Positions 23,361 to 35,412 of a stretch of DNA of 64,000 nucleotides are shown one piece after another. This stretch comes from Pseudisothecium myosuroides (Eukaryota; Streptophyta; Bryopsida; Hypnales; Lembophyllaceae). The stretch lies in assembly GCA_951799445.1 (NCBI GenBank), contig OX637292.1:14697296-14761295 (forward strand), given 5' to 3'. Numbering within the stretch: the first letter of the stretch is position 1; each line of letters begins with the position of its first letter. The position numbers and the translations under genes were made by a program. The notes below the pieces were generated by a model, which worked only from the letters and a program-made list of their open reading frames with translations, was not told the DNA's origin and did not search any database.

Positions 23361-25880
23361 TTTAAAATGCCATTCTAATTATGGACCTATGCACCGTTGC
23401 CACAATGTTTCCGAAACCTCATTTCATCCATCGTGCAAAGCTAGCACATACAAAAATTGCATACTCAAAATTGCTTATTCAAAATTGGCCTCCTTCAATT
23501 CAAGCCCCCCAAATTGCATTTTTTGAATATTGCACGAATAATTTACGAATTTTCAAAGTGCTGAAAACAAGAGTTTCTAAAACTGACCGTAGACTCTCAT
23601 GAGTAGTGGGAATACATTTTAGACAAGAATTTAGAGTGTTCAATTTTAGAAAGCGATTGAAATTAGGTGTAGTTATCTTATATTGTCCTTCAAATGGTTA
23701 GTTCTTGTTTGAAGGTCTGACTAGTTTTGTCAAAAAATGAGATCTTTCCTGCCCTTGCTACCAAGCATGCCATTTTTATGGCCTCGTAGAATTCTAATGA
23801 CTGTCACGCTGTGTAGGCTCTCTTGAGCAAGCTCTTCAAAAGGAAAAGACAAGGCACAGTTGATTGTCGTGATTGCACGTTGACTCTCTTTCATTGTAGA
23901 ATTGGCTTGAGAATTGGTCCTCATACCCTTAGTCCGTCTCCCTTTTGTAGAATGAGGTGTCATGGCCTTGAGTTGTAGTATAAGGATTCCTATGCATGCC
24001 TCAAATGCTAATCAATTTGGAGGGATAAAATTTAAGGGGATAGAGGGGATGCTCTAAGGAATGTTATTTATGATATATTTTTGTGTGAAATTGTGTGATG
24101 TATTGTTGCTCTTTTTTTTTTCTTTTTTTTTTGAAACACATGGACCAATTCCATGGATAGAGGAAAAAGAACAAAGAATTGTTGCTCTTTTGCTACATCA
24201 TGCCAATGGTGATCTTTTTAACTTGTAGGAGAGCGTAGGAGAAGAAAAATGTAGCCCTTCAATTTTGCAAGGTATTTTTTGTATGCCCACCTTGACATGA
24301 ACAAATACAAAAAATCATGATGGTTTGAGTGATTGAGGTAACATTAGAAGAAATGTGAATCAAGAGCACCAAAGTACAATGCAAAAGCTTGGTACTCCAA
24401 GACCATATGAAGGTCAACTTAATGATCATTTCTTCAATGCCTAGGAAAATTGGATTCCCATTTGGCTCCAACAAGAACCAACAAAAAAATTAAATTTCTT
24501 TAATAATAATAACCATATTGATATGCTCATTTGGATGATTTCAGGTGTATTATCTTAGCATTATTCATGCAATGAGTTTGATTGTTAATGAGAGTTAAGT
24601 ATAGGTGTTTATTATCAACTTTGACTAAATTTCAACACTTGAAATTTTGTTGAATCACAATGAGTGTTGATTTTAGGAGCATATACCTTAAAGTGAGTAT
24701 TTTACTCCTCTCAAGCTTAATTGATTCTCCACTAGATGACTATGATGAAAGATTGAGATTGGAAGAGGTGTAAAATAGCTAAACTAACAATCCTTGATAA
24801 AAGACATTGGAATATGATTCCTATTCTTGACTTGTCTTATTTTCCTTATTGGATCTTGTAAATAATTGGAAGAGGATATGGATTCCCTTAGCATATATAC
24901 TTTTGGACAATCTTAAAAATAATGTATGATGCTTTCAACTGTATCCAAAATCAATCCTATGCACTCATGTTTTGCTATTGTATGTTTTAGACAAAAATCT
25001 AGATAGGTAGTCCTTTAACAACGAGGGCTAAATTAAGAGTGCTTACAATTTTAGATGCAGAAACTTTTAGAAAACCTTTAGTTGGGTTGGCATAATAAAT
25101 TGTTATTGATTTGATTGCCTTGTCTAAGATTCAATTTGGATACATGATGGAAATAATTATCAATCAATTAGTTATCAGTGCACTTAGGGTGGGTACCTCC
25201 AAAACCACCACTTGTGCTATTGTTTTTAGTTACTATATTAGAATAATAAAATTTTCAAATTTTCTTGATGGCAAGTGAAAGAAGGTTCTAACCCTGGCAA
25301 GATACGAATTCTTGCTGGTATGGCTCACAAGTACCACATTCTCTCCTACTTTAGCAAATGTAGAAAAGAGCGCTAGTAAATCATTTGCCAAGATTGAGTT
25401 TCTTCACACTTGGTACAAAAATGAGGATTTCTTTAGTAGTTTTCACCAACCTAAGTGGAGTTTGACCTCCGGTCTCACTCCTTGGTTGAATTGGCTCCAC
25501 AAGTAGGATTGACTGTTTGTTCACTCCTTGTTTTTATGAAAGCACCATCACTTTTCAAAGAAAAAGGAAAGAAGTTATAACGCACTAAAGAACGCGACAT
25601 TTAGATTCCATATGCAAAAGTCATCAAGGATCAAAAAAAAATTCGATAGATGTTCTAAAATTGTTTCTTCAATATACATACATATAACATACATACATAT
25701 TGATTTTGGAAATGTACGCTGAGTGATGATGGTGGTTTTAGGCGAGGTGCAATTTTGGGTGTACCTACCATAGTTTTTATAAGCTTCAGTTTGCTTTAGC
25801 TCTAGAATAATAACTGTATTTAGCGTTTTGATAAGCTTGCTTTTGCTCTGGATTCATGAGTGCAGTTAGTATATTTGATA
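23360..25880. other. AT-rich spacer with a MITE remnant
   Basis: About 23525-23690 matches the right half of the ACTACACCTAA MITE family (TTTTCAAAGTGCTGAAAAC, CTAGACTCTCATGAxTA-type, ending TTAGGTGTAGTTAT). A T-run followed by GAAACACATGGACCAATTCC near 24115-24150 resembles the 3' end of a non-LTR element. No gene seen in the remainder. Confidence 0.45.
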
Positions 25881-26810
25881 TTAACCCCTAAATGCCCAAG
25901 GCATTTTCTGGCTCCGAAACCATTGAATTCTGCCATTTCTGCTGCGATCACTCCCTAAACCTAAAAAAACTTTTTTTTTTAGAATCTAACCGTAGGATCT
26001 TGTACTTCACTTGTCTCAGATCATGTGGTAAAAATTTCAAGAAATTTGACCGTTCCGATTGGAAGATAGTAGCATTCAAAGTTGGAAAAAGAATTTTTTT
26101 GAATTGTTTCCTGCAATTTTAGATGACTTTGACGGCCATTTGTGGATTTTTTTTGCACTACACACCTTAAAGTTAAAATTTTTTATGGTGAACAGTTGAG
26201 TTGAGAGTCAGGGAAAAAAATTTCAGCATATTAAAACTTGATTTTCACATATAAAAAAATTGTTAAATAGAAGAAGGTCCAAAACTGAACGAAACACAAA
26301 ATCGTTAATAGCTCTTAGGTGGAATTAAAACACCATAATCCCAATGGTGGGATTGTTCTTGCAAACAAACTAAGCCTTGTCAAAAAAAAAAAAATTGAAA
26401 AAAATTGAAAATTGCATTCAAAAATGAATTCTATAAGTGTTTTTTTTTAAAGATGCTTAGATTGCCCGAAAAACAAGAATGTCCATAACTTTTTCATTCT
26501 GAGTCCAAATTGAATGAATCAAAGCTTCAAATGTAGACAAAAACATGATCTTTGAGGTAAAAAAATTTATTTTTTTAAAATCATTTTTTTTTTTTTTTTT
26601 TTTCTGCCCGACGAACTGCTTTTTTGCTTTAGAATGGCATAACTTTTGTTCCCGGGCACCGATTGAAAAAAAAATTATATTTTTAGAAAGCTAATGTGAT
26701 TTCCTATCTTCAAAAAAAGTTTCAAAAAATCAGGTCAAAATTTCAGGTCGCATGAGCCTGCCCGAAATCCCAAGTGTCCCCCAAGGGGACTTTGGGCATT
26801 TAGGGGTTAA
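25881..26810. mobile_element. TTAA-flanked piggyBac-like MITE, copy A
   Basis: TTAA lies at 25881-25884 and 26807-26810. The terminal inverted repeats are CCCCTAAATGCCCAAGGC on the left and the complement of GACTTTGGGCATTTAGGGG on the right. The interior is non-coding. It shares with the other copies the blocks TAACCGTAGGATCTT, CCCAATGGTGxGATTGTTCTxGCAA-type and GCCCGAAAAACAAGAATG. TTAA targets with CCC-type ends are the hallmark of piggyBac transposition. Confidence 0.85.
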
Positions 26811-27542
26811 GCTTCTGTTTGAATTAGTCTGTAACTTAGGTGTATGATTAATTGTGCTATGTGAAAATTCACTTAAGTAAGCATGTAGTAATTAGGGGAT
26901 GATTGAGTTTATTGAGTGCTGGATGGGTTCGATTTGAGAAGAGAAGGACAAGGCACTCAGTTAACTTAAGTTACTTTGTGTCATTGTCTGAATCCAACTA
27001 TGTTTTGATTCTATTTCAGGATCGAAAGGAAAAGTCTAAAGGTCGGCTGTGAAAGAGAAAGGGTAATAAAATTTTGTGGAGTTGGATGAAAATGGTCAAC
27101 ATGACGCTGACCGGCCTCCGTCCGTTCGATCCAAGAAATAAATTCTTGTTGGAGAAAATGTCACTTTTAACTTACCGTTGGGTAAACTCTGATGGAGACC
27201 CCATTTGAATGCCACTTGTGCATTTGTCACGGGTGCCCATGTTGGGGTGCATGTTGTTCTAGAGATCAGTGTTTTGGAGTTCCGTGTAAAGCTATTATGC
27301 TTCCAATTTTGGGGTCAAAAATTGACGAAGCAAATATGCAACTTGAGTGGCATACTGTACTCCAGCCTTTTTTTTAAAAAGAAAAACACAGCATACTCCA
27401 GCTTTAGTCAACTGAAAAAGAATTCTGCAATGCACTCAATTTGTCATTTTTTCTTCTTCAGTCTACAACGAGAAACTGATGTTTTACTGGCTGTATTTTC
27501 AATACGACGCAGGTTTTACCACACACATCACATTCAGTAGAC

Positions 27543-28484
27543 TTAACCCCTAAAGGCCCAAGGCCTTTTTTCTGCCAAAAAACACTCAAAACTGCCATTT
27601 CTATAGCAAGGAGTAAAAAAAAAGGAAAAATGTTTTTTTTTCACATCTAACCATAGGATCTTACACCTAACTAGTATGAGAATGTGTGGAAAAAATTTCA
27701 GAATTTTTGACCGCTCAGATTGCAAGATATCTGTGTTTAAAGTGGAAAAAACAAGTATTTCAGCACATAGCAGGACTAGATTTTTTGACTTTAAACATTT
27801 TTCACTTAAAATTTTTGCACTACAGAGTTTTGTGCTTCAAATCATTATAGTGGAGAATTGAGTTGAGAGTCTAGGGGGAAAAAAAATATTCAAAAAAACT
27901 TAATTATCATTCCTAAAAAATTTATTGAATAGACGTAGGTACGAGATAGAAGGAAAATCTAAAACATTAATATATTTTGGATGGAATTAAAATACACTAA
28001 TCCCAATGGTGAGATTGTTCTAGAAAGTAAACTAAACCATGAGAATTTTTTATTTTTTTAAAATCGCAAAATAGCATTTAGAAATGAATCCTACAAGTTA
28101 TTTTTTTCAAGAAGATGCTCTAACTGCCCGAAAAACAAGAATGTCCATAACTTTTTCATAACAAATCCAAATGAAATGAATCAAAGCTTTCCAGATAGAC
28201 AAAAATATAATCTACAAGAAAAAAAATATTTTAAAAAAAAAATCAAATTTTTGCCAAATTTTTCTTGCTGCCCAGACTGCCCAGTTATGAAAAAAAGTAA
28301 CATATTTGGCCATAACTTTTGACTCCTATTTCCAAATGTGCTGAAATTTAGTGCATACGAAAGATATTCCTTGCGCCCACCTTCTATTAAAATTTCAGCT
28401 TAAAATATGGAAATCTCTAGTCACATGGACCTGCCCAAAATTTCTATACAGCCAAAAAACGCATGCCGGTCCTTTAGGGGTTAA
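27543..28484. mobile_element. TTAA-flanked piggyBac-like MITE, copy B
   Basis: TTAA lies at both borders, with ends CCCCTAAAGGCCCAAGGCC and CCGGTCCTTTAGGGG. It is about 942 bp, with no open frame of transposase size. It is almost identical to the copy at 33592-34536 along its full length, but the outside flanks differ, so the two are separate insertions. Confidence 0.9.
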
Positions 28485-29160
28485 GGTTAACGGCCTTTCC
28501 TTCATGCACCCTACTCATTACATTGAGCTTCCACCTGGCCACTTAGCTAGTGATGAAAGTATTGTTGGGTGTGTAATATTCCACACCACCTAGTGTAAAG
28601 CCTAGGGAATGATAGTGCATGCTACTCAATGATATGCAATGGATAATGTTTCTTTGATATAGGTATGGTATATGGAATACATGTAGAATATGGATGAGTT
28701 AGACATAATATTGATATGATATAATAATAAATATATGTACATGATACGGTTTAGTTATAGTTGTTAATCCCATACTGATTGTAATCTAGCATGTTTCTCT
28801 CTCTCTATATATATATGCGGTGGATAATGGAAATGTATTATAATTTACTTACTTATAAAAGTAGGAGGTTCAAAATCTGCTCGGGCATTGAGAACTGTCC
28901 TTATAATTAGCACTGAAATGGACATGAGGTAGTCAATATGGATACGGAATACATATGTTATACCTTGATGGATATGATATACGGAATATGAATTTATATT
29001 ATAGAATACTAATATGATACAATATATGATTACAAAACTTGGTGCGGGAATACAGAATATATGAAGTTATATTGTATGATATATAGATATAGATATGGAT
29101 ATGGAATACGGAATATGGTTGTTATCCTATATTGATTGTAGTTGAAGAGGTTCAAAAAAT
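28485..29160. repeat. GGATATGGAATAYG-type low-complexity tract
   Basis: From about 28660 the DNA is dominated by irregular repeats of GATATG, GGAATACGG and ATATGGAATA. A local duplication brackets it: TTGTTAATCCCATACTGATTG near 28758 versus TTGTTATCCTATATTGATTG near 29118. Inside, 28857-28930 has an inverted partner at about 36640-36715 (ATGGACATGAGGT / ACCTCATGTCCAT). Confidence 0.6.
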
Positions 29161-30120
29161 ATATACATATGGGTGTAATCAAATAATTCACCAAAATTAT
29201 ACATATCTAATATTCAACCACTTATTTAGTGAGTGATGTGAATTTTTGACGATTTATCAACTATGCACTCAAAAAGAGACATAGGCGAAGAAACCCCCAT
29301 TGATGCACAATCTAGTTTGGCAAATTGAGATACAAAACCATTCTACCAAAATTGTTTGCAAGACTTATTTACACCCTTCGTTTCTAAATCATACTGGTAT
29401 TTTTTTTTTAAGAGAAAAAGAAAACACAAGTATTATTTAGAAATAGAGGGAGTATCATGACAACTCTTGTGTCCAAACGTGTATTCTCTATTCCATGGTC
29501 TTTTGGAATTTGGTGTTGGGTCTTCACCAAACCAACTTTTAGTTTACACTAGCCCTAAAAAAAGATCAAATTTGTTTTCAAATATTAGATGGAAACTTAT
29601 AAATCCAAATGCTGATTCCTAAGGAAGCATTATGCATGGTCAGTCAAGTTCCATGTGAGCTACAGAGTATCAAAAATTGGCAATTTATTGCCAAAATATT
29701 GACCTAGACCATATGCTAGTGACAGAAGCATAGAAACCTTGAAATTTTATTTTCCAGTTGCCATGGATGTGTTGTGTCAGTCTTGGCTGCGACCTTTGAA
29801 GGTCATATATTTATAAATAAATAAATAAATGACTTTGAAGTTTTTCAAGCAACAATTCACCAATTCCAGTTTCAACTTTCCTGATCAAATATCATGTTCC
29901 TCATAGTTTTTGGGCAAGTCAATCAATTTTTGTCAGCTTGTACAAAAATTCTCTTCCACTTCTAAAAATTGGCAAAATTGGTAAGTATGTAACTAACACG
30001 ATACATGGTGCAATTGTAAAAAAAACATTATGTGTTGTGGGAAAATCTCATTGCATGAGGAGTTATGGTAAAAAAAAAACTATTTCTACTAGTTCCAAAT
30101 GCTATAGTCTTACAATCTAC
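29161..30120. other. AT-rich spacer with a short Stowaway-like remnant
   Basis: 29380-29455 has opposed ends CCTTCGTTTCTAAAT and ATTTAGAAATAGAGGGAG, a ~75-bp Stowaway-like miniature. A (ATAA)n run lies at about 29812-29830. No gene seen. Confidence 0.5.
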
Positions 30121-30428
30121 TAAGGTAGTCTGCTCTTAAAGCGACCATTTAAGAGCTGTTTGCCTTTTCGGGGAAGCTAAACTCCTTGAAACAATTTTCA
30201 GTTATTTTTTGGAGGAAGAAAAATGGAATTGGCATCTAACCCAAGTCGTTTCATATTTTTTTGGACCTTTGTGGAATTAGTTACAAATTTTTGGAAGTTG
30301 AAATGCAGTGGTCACTAAAACCGACCACCTCCTGAAATGTTTCCAGCTGGTACATTGATGAAAGAAAAATGTACCTCTGTGTCATGTTCGCTTTTAGAGC
30401 CCGCTCGCTTTTAGAACAGACTACCTTA
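30121..30428 (+). mobile_element. MITE with TAAGGTAGTCTGCTCT ends, copy 1
   Basis: Opens TAAGGTAGTCTGCTCTTAAA and closes TTTTAGAACAGACTACCTTA, ~308 bp. The interior (AATGGAATTGGCAT, GTGGTCACTAAAAC, AATGTACCTCTGTGTCATG) is shared with an inverted copy at 59059-59365 and a decayed copy near 42045-42350. Non-coding. Confidence 0.85.
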
Positions 30429-31298
30429 CCTTACTCCAAAGTTTCCAAATTTTTTCCTCAACATTCCCATTGTCATCAAGTATCATACCGTCCAAATTCA
30501 AAAAAACCCTTTTTTCTATTTTCCCCCTTTTTTTTCTTTTTTTTTTCTTTTTTTTTTCTTTTTTCCCTCACTATCCATAAGAGTGGCCCTTTTTGACCAT
30601 TTCTGCCCACCAAATAGCCTGGTCCTTTAGACGGCAAGTACAACGACAACAGACCATACCAATTCCCTCTTTACTTTTACTGTAGACCCAATAGTACTTG
30701 TCGTTTGAGTTCTTTGTAGACCAATTCATTGGCTTGGGGAGACGGGCACATCCCAGTCTGTGGGGGCTCCATTTCCCAAGGGAAGCCACTCATACGGCCC
30801 GATAATGAATAAAACTATTGTTTCATTTGTTTGTGATGAGGGTCGAGCAGGGCGGGGAATGGAATGTGGGAGATCCCAAAGTCCCAAAGTCCCAAAGTGA
30901 ACTAACTTGCCTCCATGGGGTACACAAAAGACAAGGGACCCATTTAAATTTTTTAAATTTTTTAAAAATAAACCCCCATTGAAGTTGTAACGGCAATGCC
31001 GAGGAAAAGTGATGAGCTCGGTCAAGGGCTTGCATGTTACCCAATTGCAGAAGAGCATTAGTTACAGACAGCATAAAGTTGACATGGCACAGTTGTCATT
31101 TTTGGTGGTGGACGCCCGCCTGGCCTAAATTCAGCATACAGTATGGGCGGTGGTGGATGGAAATTGGGAGTGCAATATCACACATGATGCTAAATTGGGG
31201 GCTGAGAATTGGGGGCTTACAGTGGAATTCGCGACATTCGACACTTGGGGCAGTCATTTTGCACTGCCTGGCCGGAAGTGGGAGCGGACGGACAAAAT
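30429..31298. other. Spacer with homopyrimidine tract
   Basis: A long CT/T-rich tract lies at about 30505-30570. The overlapping minus-strand frames at 30571-31074 show no family resemblance. No gene supported. Confidence 0.35.
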
Positions 31299-31406
31299 TT
31301 AATGACATGTGGATGGTGAATTTCCTGAGTTTGCATTTGAGTTTGTGTTTTGCTGAACTTTAACCCCTCGAGGCCTAAGAGGGCAAAATGTGTCTTCGTC
31401 TAATTT

Positions 31407-31831
31407 TTAACCCTTAAACGTCGAAGGGGTGACCCTCGAAATCATCCTTTTTCTATAATCGTGTGAATCATTAGAGTTAATCGCAAAGTTGTCCTATGTT
31501 TCTGAACCTATGTCAGAGGAAGGTTTAACTAAGAATAGAAGAAAACAAACACGGCACCAAACTCAATTAGACCTGAGTTTGGGTGCTCCAGGGAGTTTGG
31601 TCCTGTGTTTTTCCCAAACTCCGGCTCCTGGTCCTACCTTGCTCACACTTTACAATTAACTCTATTAGCCTCCAAAATTGCAAAAATACTCATTGCAAGT
31701 CAAACTACTGTAGAAGATCTTCCCTCTCCACAACAAATTTTGAGGATGAATAGTTGCACTTCTGTCCTATACAATTTGATTTCCTGTCATTCATCAGACT
31801 CAAAGTGTCCGCCTCGACGTTTAAGGGTTAA
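31407..31831 (+). mobile_element. TTAA MITE, CCCTTAAACGTCGA family, copy 1
   Basis: TTAA lies at both ends. The ends are CCCTTAAACGTCGAAGG and the complement of GCCTCGACGTTTAAGGG, a near-perfect ~16-bp inverted repeat. The 425-bp interior is non-coding. It is distinct in sequence from the ~940-bp family but has the same TTAA/CCC architecture. Confidence 0.9.
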
Positions 31832-31936
31832 ATGACATGTCAATGGTGAATTTCCTGAGGTTGCGTTTGAGTTTGTGTTTTGCTGAACTTTAACCCCTCG
31901 AGGCCTAAGAGGGCAAAATGTGTCTTCGTCTAATTT

Positions 31937-32363
31937 TTAACCCTTAAACGTCGAAGGGGTGACCCTCGAAATCATCCTTTTTCTATAATCGTGTGAATCA
32001 TTAGAGTTAATCGCAAAGTTGTCCTATGTTTCTGAACCTATGTCAGAGGAAGGTTTAACTAAGAATAGAAGAAAACAAACACGGCACCAAACTCAATTAG
32101 ACCTGAGTTTGGGTGCTCTAGGGAGTTTGGTCCTGTGTTTTTCCCAAACTCTGGCTCCTGGTCCTGCCTTTGCTCACACTTTACAATTAACTCTATTAGC
32201 CTCCAAAATTGCAAAAAATACTCATTGCAAGTCAAACTACTGTAGAAGATCTTCCCTCTCCACAACAAATTTTGAGGATGAATAGTTGCACTTCTGTCCT
32301 ATACAATTTGATTTCCTGTCATTCATCAGACTCAAAGTGTCCGCCTCGACGTTTAAGGGTTAA
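31937..32363 (+). mobile_element. TTAA MITE, CCCTTAAACGTCGA family, copy 2
   Basis: Nearly identical to the copy 530 bp upstream (a few substitutions and single-base indels), with the same TTAA borders. The shared flanks show it arose by tandem duplication and not by a second insertion. Confidence 0.9.
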
Positions 32364-32475
32364 ATGACATGTCAATGGTGAATTTCCTGAGGTTGCGTTT
32401 GAGTTTGTATTTTGTTGAACTTTAACCCTTCAAGACCTAAGAGGGCAAAATGTATCCTCATCAAATTTTTAATGG

Positions 32476-33591
32476 CAAACTCTTGATGGGGCAAAACAAA
32501 TCTCAAGATTTTGTAAAGTATATATAAGAGGCAACCCATTTCTGATCAGTGCCCCACTTTCAGTATGTAGACTGTCCTCTTTCCTTGAAGCAGGAGAAGA
32601 ACAGTGATTAATTATGGCACGGTTCCTAGGGCAGTTGTGGCGCATTTTGATTGGCTACAACTCTTAATATTGAAACCACCCCTTGGTCAATTTTGTTTTC
32701 AACCCATGGTCAAAAATTTCAAGCCCTATGTCACTGATATGGGAGGAATATAATCTTCTGCTGAAAAATTCACAATAATTACGTTTAGCGGAAAAAAAAT
32801 CTGAAAAATTATGGAAACCTTCCGCAATCTATTGCTACACAGGGGGAAAAGTTACCCAATCAAGACAGCAGCCTTGCAGATATATAGAACTCCTTAAGTG
32901 GTCAGGAATGGGTTGCCTCCTAAAGGGTCTTGTTCAGTAACAAGTTGACATACTTGATGCATTTTTGGATTTTCAAAATTTCAACATAAGAAGCATTGAA
33001 ATTTTTATTTAGAAAATGCAGTCTTGTACAAGGGGGGAGTGGGCATTAATTTTGGATAGGGTCCAAGTAAAAAGAATCGGGTTGAATTTTTTTTTAAGAT
33101 GTTTGAAAAGATATGTTGATAATATCAACAATTAAATTTCACATATTGATGCATATCACTCCCTCTCTATATATATTTAATTATTTTTTAATAAATTTTA
33201 CAGGATTTGGTTTTGTCAAGTTCGGCTTTCTTACTCACTTCTGTTTGAAAATGTGTACAAATTTCAGAGTTTTTTTTTATCATTTTTTGAATTAAAAAAA
33301 TACTTCATTTGCCTTAAAATCCAATCAATTTTTTTTGGGGGTGGGAATAAAACAGCCATGATTCGTCTTCTTATGATTTTCCTTACCCAAAGGATGCATG
33401 TTTGCCCTATAAATTGATCATCCAAAATTGTTATAATTTAAAAATCCAACTGTCAGTATTCTCCACAATGAATTCCAAATATACTAAGCAAATTAGTCTT
33501 TACTTTTGTATGGTTAAAATGAAAAATCTCAAGTACATACATAAATAAATAAAAATATCAAAGTGGGACGACTCATTTACAACCACTATTC
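32476..33591. other. AT-rich spacer
   Basis: No gene or bounded repeat seen. Short simple-sequence runs occur, for example (ATAA)n near 33538. Confidence 0.35.
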
Positions 33592-34536
33592 TTAACCCCT
33601 AAAGGCCCAAGGCCTTTTTTCTGCCAAAAAACACTCAAAACTGCCATTTCTATAGCAAGGAGTTAAAAAAAATAAAAAAATGTTTTTTTTTCCACATCTA
33701 ACCGTAGGATCTTACACCTAACTAGTATGAGAATGTGTGGAAAAAATTTCAGAATTTTTGACCGCTCAGATTGCAAGATATCTGCGTTTAAAGTGGAAAA
33801 AACAAGTATTTCAGCACATTGCGGGACTAGATTTTTTGACTTTAAACATTTTTGATTAAAAATTTTTGCACTACAGAGTTTTGTGCTTCAAATCATTATA
33901 GTGGAGAATTGAGTTGAGAGTCTTAGGGAAAAAAATATATTCAAAAAAACTCAATCATCATTCCTAAAAAATTTATTAAGTAGAAGTAGGTACGAGATAG
34001 AAGGAAAATCTAAAACATTAATATATTTTAGATGGAATTAAAATACACTAATCCCAATGGTGAGATTGTTCTAGCAAGTAAACTAAACCATGAGAATTTT
34101 ATTTATTTTTTAAATTGCAAAAATATCATTTAGAAATGAATCCTACAAGTTATTTTTTTCAAGAAGATGCTCTAATTGCCCGAAAAACAAGAATGTCCAT
34201 AACTTTTTCATAACAAATCCAAATGAAATGAATCAAAGCTTTCCAGATAGACAAAAATAAAATCTACAAGAAAAAAAATATTAAAAAAAAAAATATCAAA
34301 ATTTTGCCAAATTTTTCTTGCTGCCCAGACTGCGCAGTTACAAAAAAAGTAACATATTTGGCCGTAACTTTTGACTCCTATTTCCAAATGTGCTGAAATT
34401 TAGTGTATATGAAAGATATTCCTCGCGCCCACCTTCTATTAAAATTTCAGCTTAAAATATGGAAATCTCTAGTCACACGGACCTGCCCAAAATTTCTATA
34501 CGGCCAAAAAACGCAGTCCGGTCCTTTAGGGGTTAA
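33592..34536. mobile_element. TTAA-flanked piggyBac-like MITE, copy C
   Basis: TTAA lies at 33592-33595 and 34533-34536, with ends CCCCTAAAGGCCCAAGGCC and GGTCCTTTAGGGG. It is about 945 bp and nearly identical to the element at 27543-28484. A further end-like motif, GGCCTTGAGGAGTTAA, follows at 34547-34562. Confidence 0.9.
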
Positions 34537-34870
34537 GAAGTTGTTAGGCCTTGAGGAGTTAAGGTATGCACCTTCAAATACTCCACTGATCTTAAACCGC
34601 CATCTTTACTCTATGTACATCTCCAAAATAAATGATGTATTTTTGTAGAAGAAATCCTTTTAAAATCAAACTTTGTTCCTTCATAACTTTTGTATATGGT
34701 ATCCATGGTATCCAAAAATCACATTCTTTGGTATTTTAGAACCTTCTTCAAGTGCCAACAAAAAAATATAGAAATTAGACTAATCTAATAATAGTAACTA
34801 GGCACATAAGCAAAAAGTGACAATTTTGGGGATACCCACCTTAATTAACCTTGTAACATTGTTGCATACA

Positions 34871-35412
34871 TTAACCCCTAAAGGACCAAACTGCATTTTT
34901 TGGCAATATAGCGATTTTGGATAGCTCACTACAAACGGAAGCTTTATTTATTTTCTTTGAAATTTTCACATAATAAGTGCCCAAGGAGTAGCTTTAAGGC
35001 CCAACAATTTTCATACATTTTGACTACATGGTTAAAAAATTATTGTATGATATGTAATTTTCATTGCTTAGTGAGTAGCTCAAAAAAGTCTTTAAAAATC
35101 ACTTTAAAAAAAATAAAAATTTGAAATTACTTTTTCAGATTTATGTATACATGGAAAGCGTTGAATCATTCCATTTTGATTAATGAGATGAAAGTTATGA
35201 GGAATTTTAGTTTGCAGATAGTTATGGAATCTATCCTCTAAAATAAACTTTGAAATCCTTTATTTAACTCAATTTTCAATATTTTTGAAATTAAAAAGAA
35301 AATTAGACGTAGATTGTTTATTACAACATTACAACCATTGGGATTGAAATTTTTCAATGGCAGTTTTGGAGTGTTTTTGGTGAAAACATAGTCAAAAAAC
35401 TTCAGGGGTTGA
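34871..35412. mobile_element. TTAA-flanked piggyBac-like MITE, copy D, shortened and inverted
   Basis: Starts TTAACCCCTAAAGGACC. It ends with the inverted form of the family's left end (AATGGCAGTTTTGGAGTGTT ... TTCAGGGG) followed by TTGA, a one-base change from TTAA. It is about 540 bp, so roughly 400 bp of interior is missing. Confidence 0.65.

Larger units (their letters stand above)
31299..32475. repeat. Tandem array of a 104-bp spacer alternating with a TTAA MITE
   Basis: Three direct repeats start at 31301, 31831 and 32363 (spacing 530 and 532). Each unit is a ~104-bp spacer (TGACATGTxxATGGTGAATT onward) bounded by TTAA on both sides. Units 1 and 2 are each followed by a ~425-bp MITE; unit 3 is followed directly by unrelated DNA after its TTAA. 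The pattern is TTAA-spacer-TTAA-MITE-TTAA-spacer-TTAA-MITE-TTAA-spacer-TTAA. The spacer itself contains a TTAACCCCTCGAGGCCTAAG motif that looks like another element end. Confidence 0.9.

Noticed and set aside
28351..28593. Short frames inside the ~945-bp TTAA elements
   Set aside because: Not conserved in frame between copies and too short for a transposase; the elements are non-autonomous.
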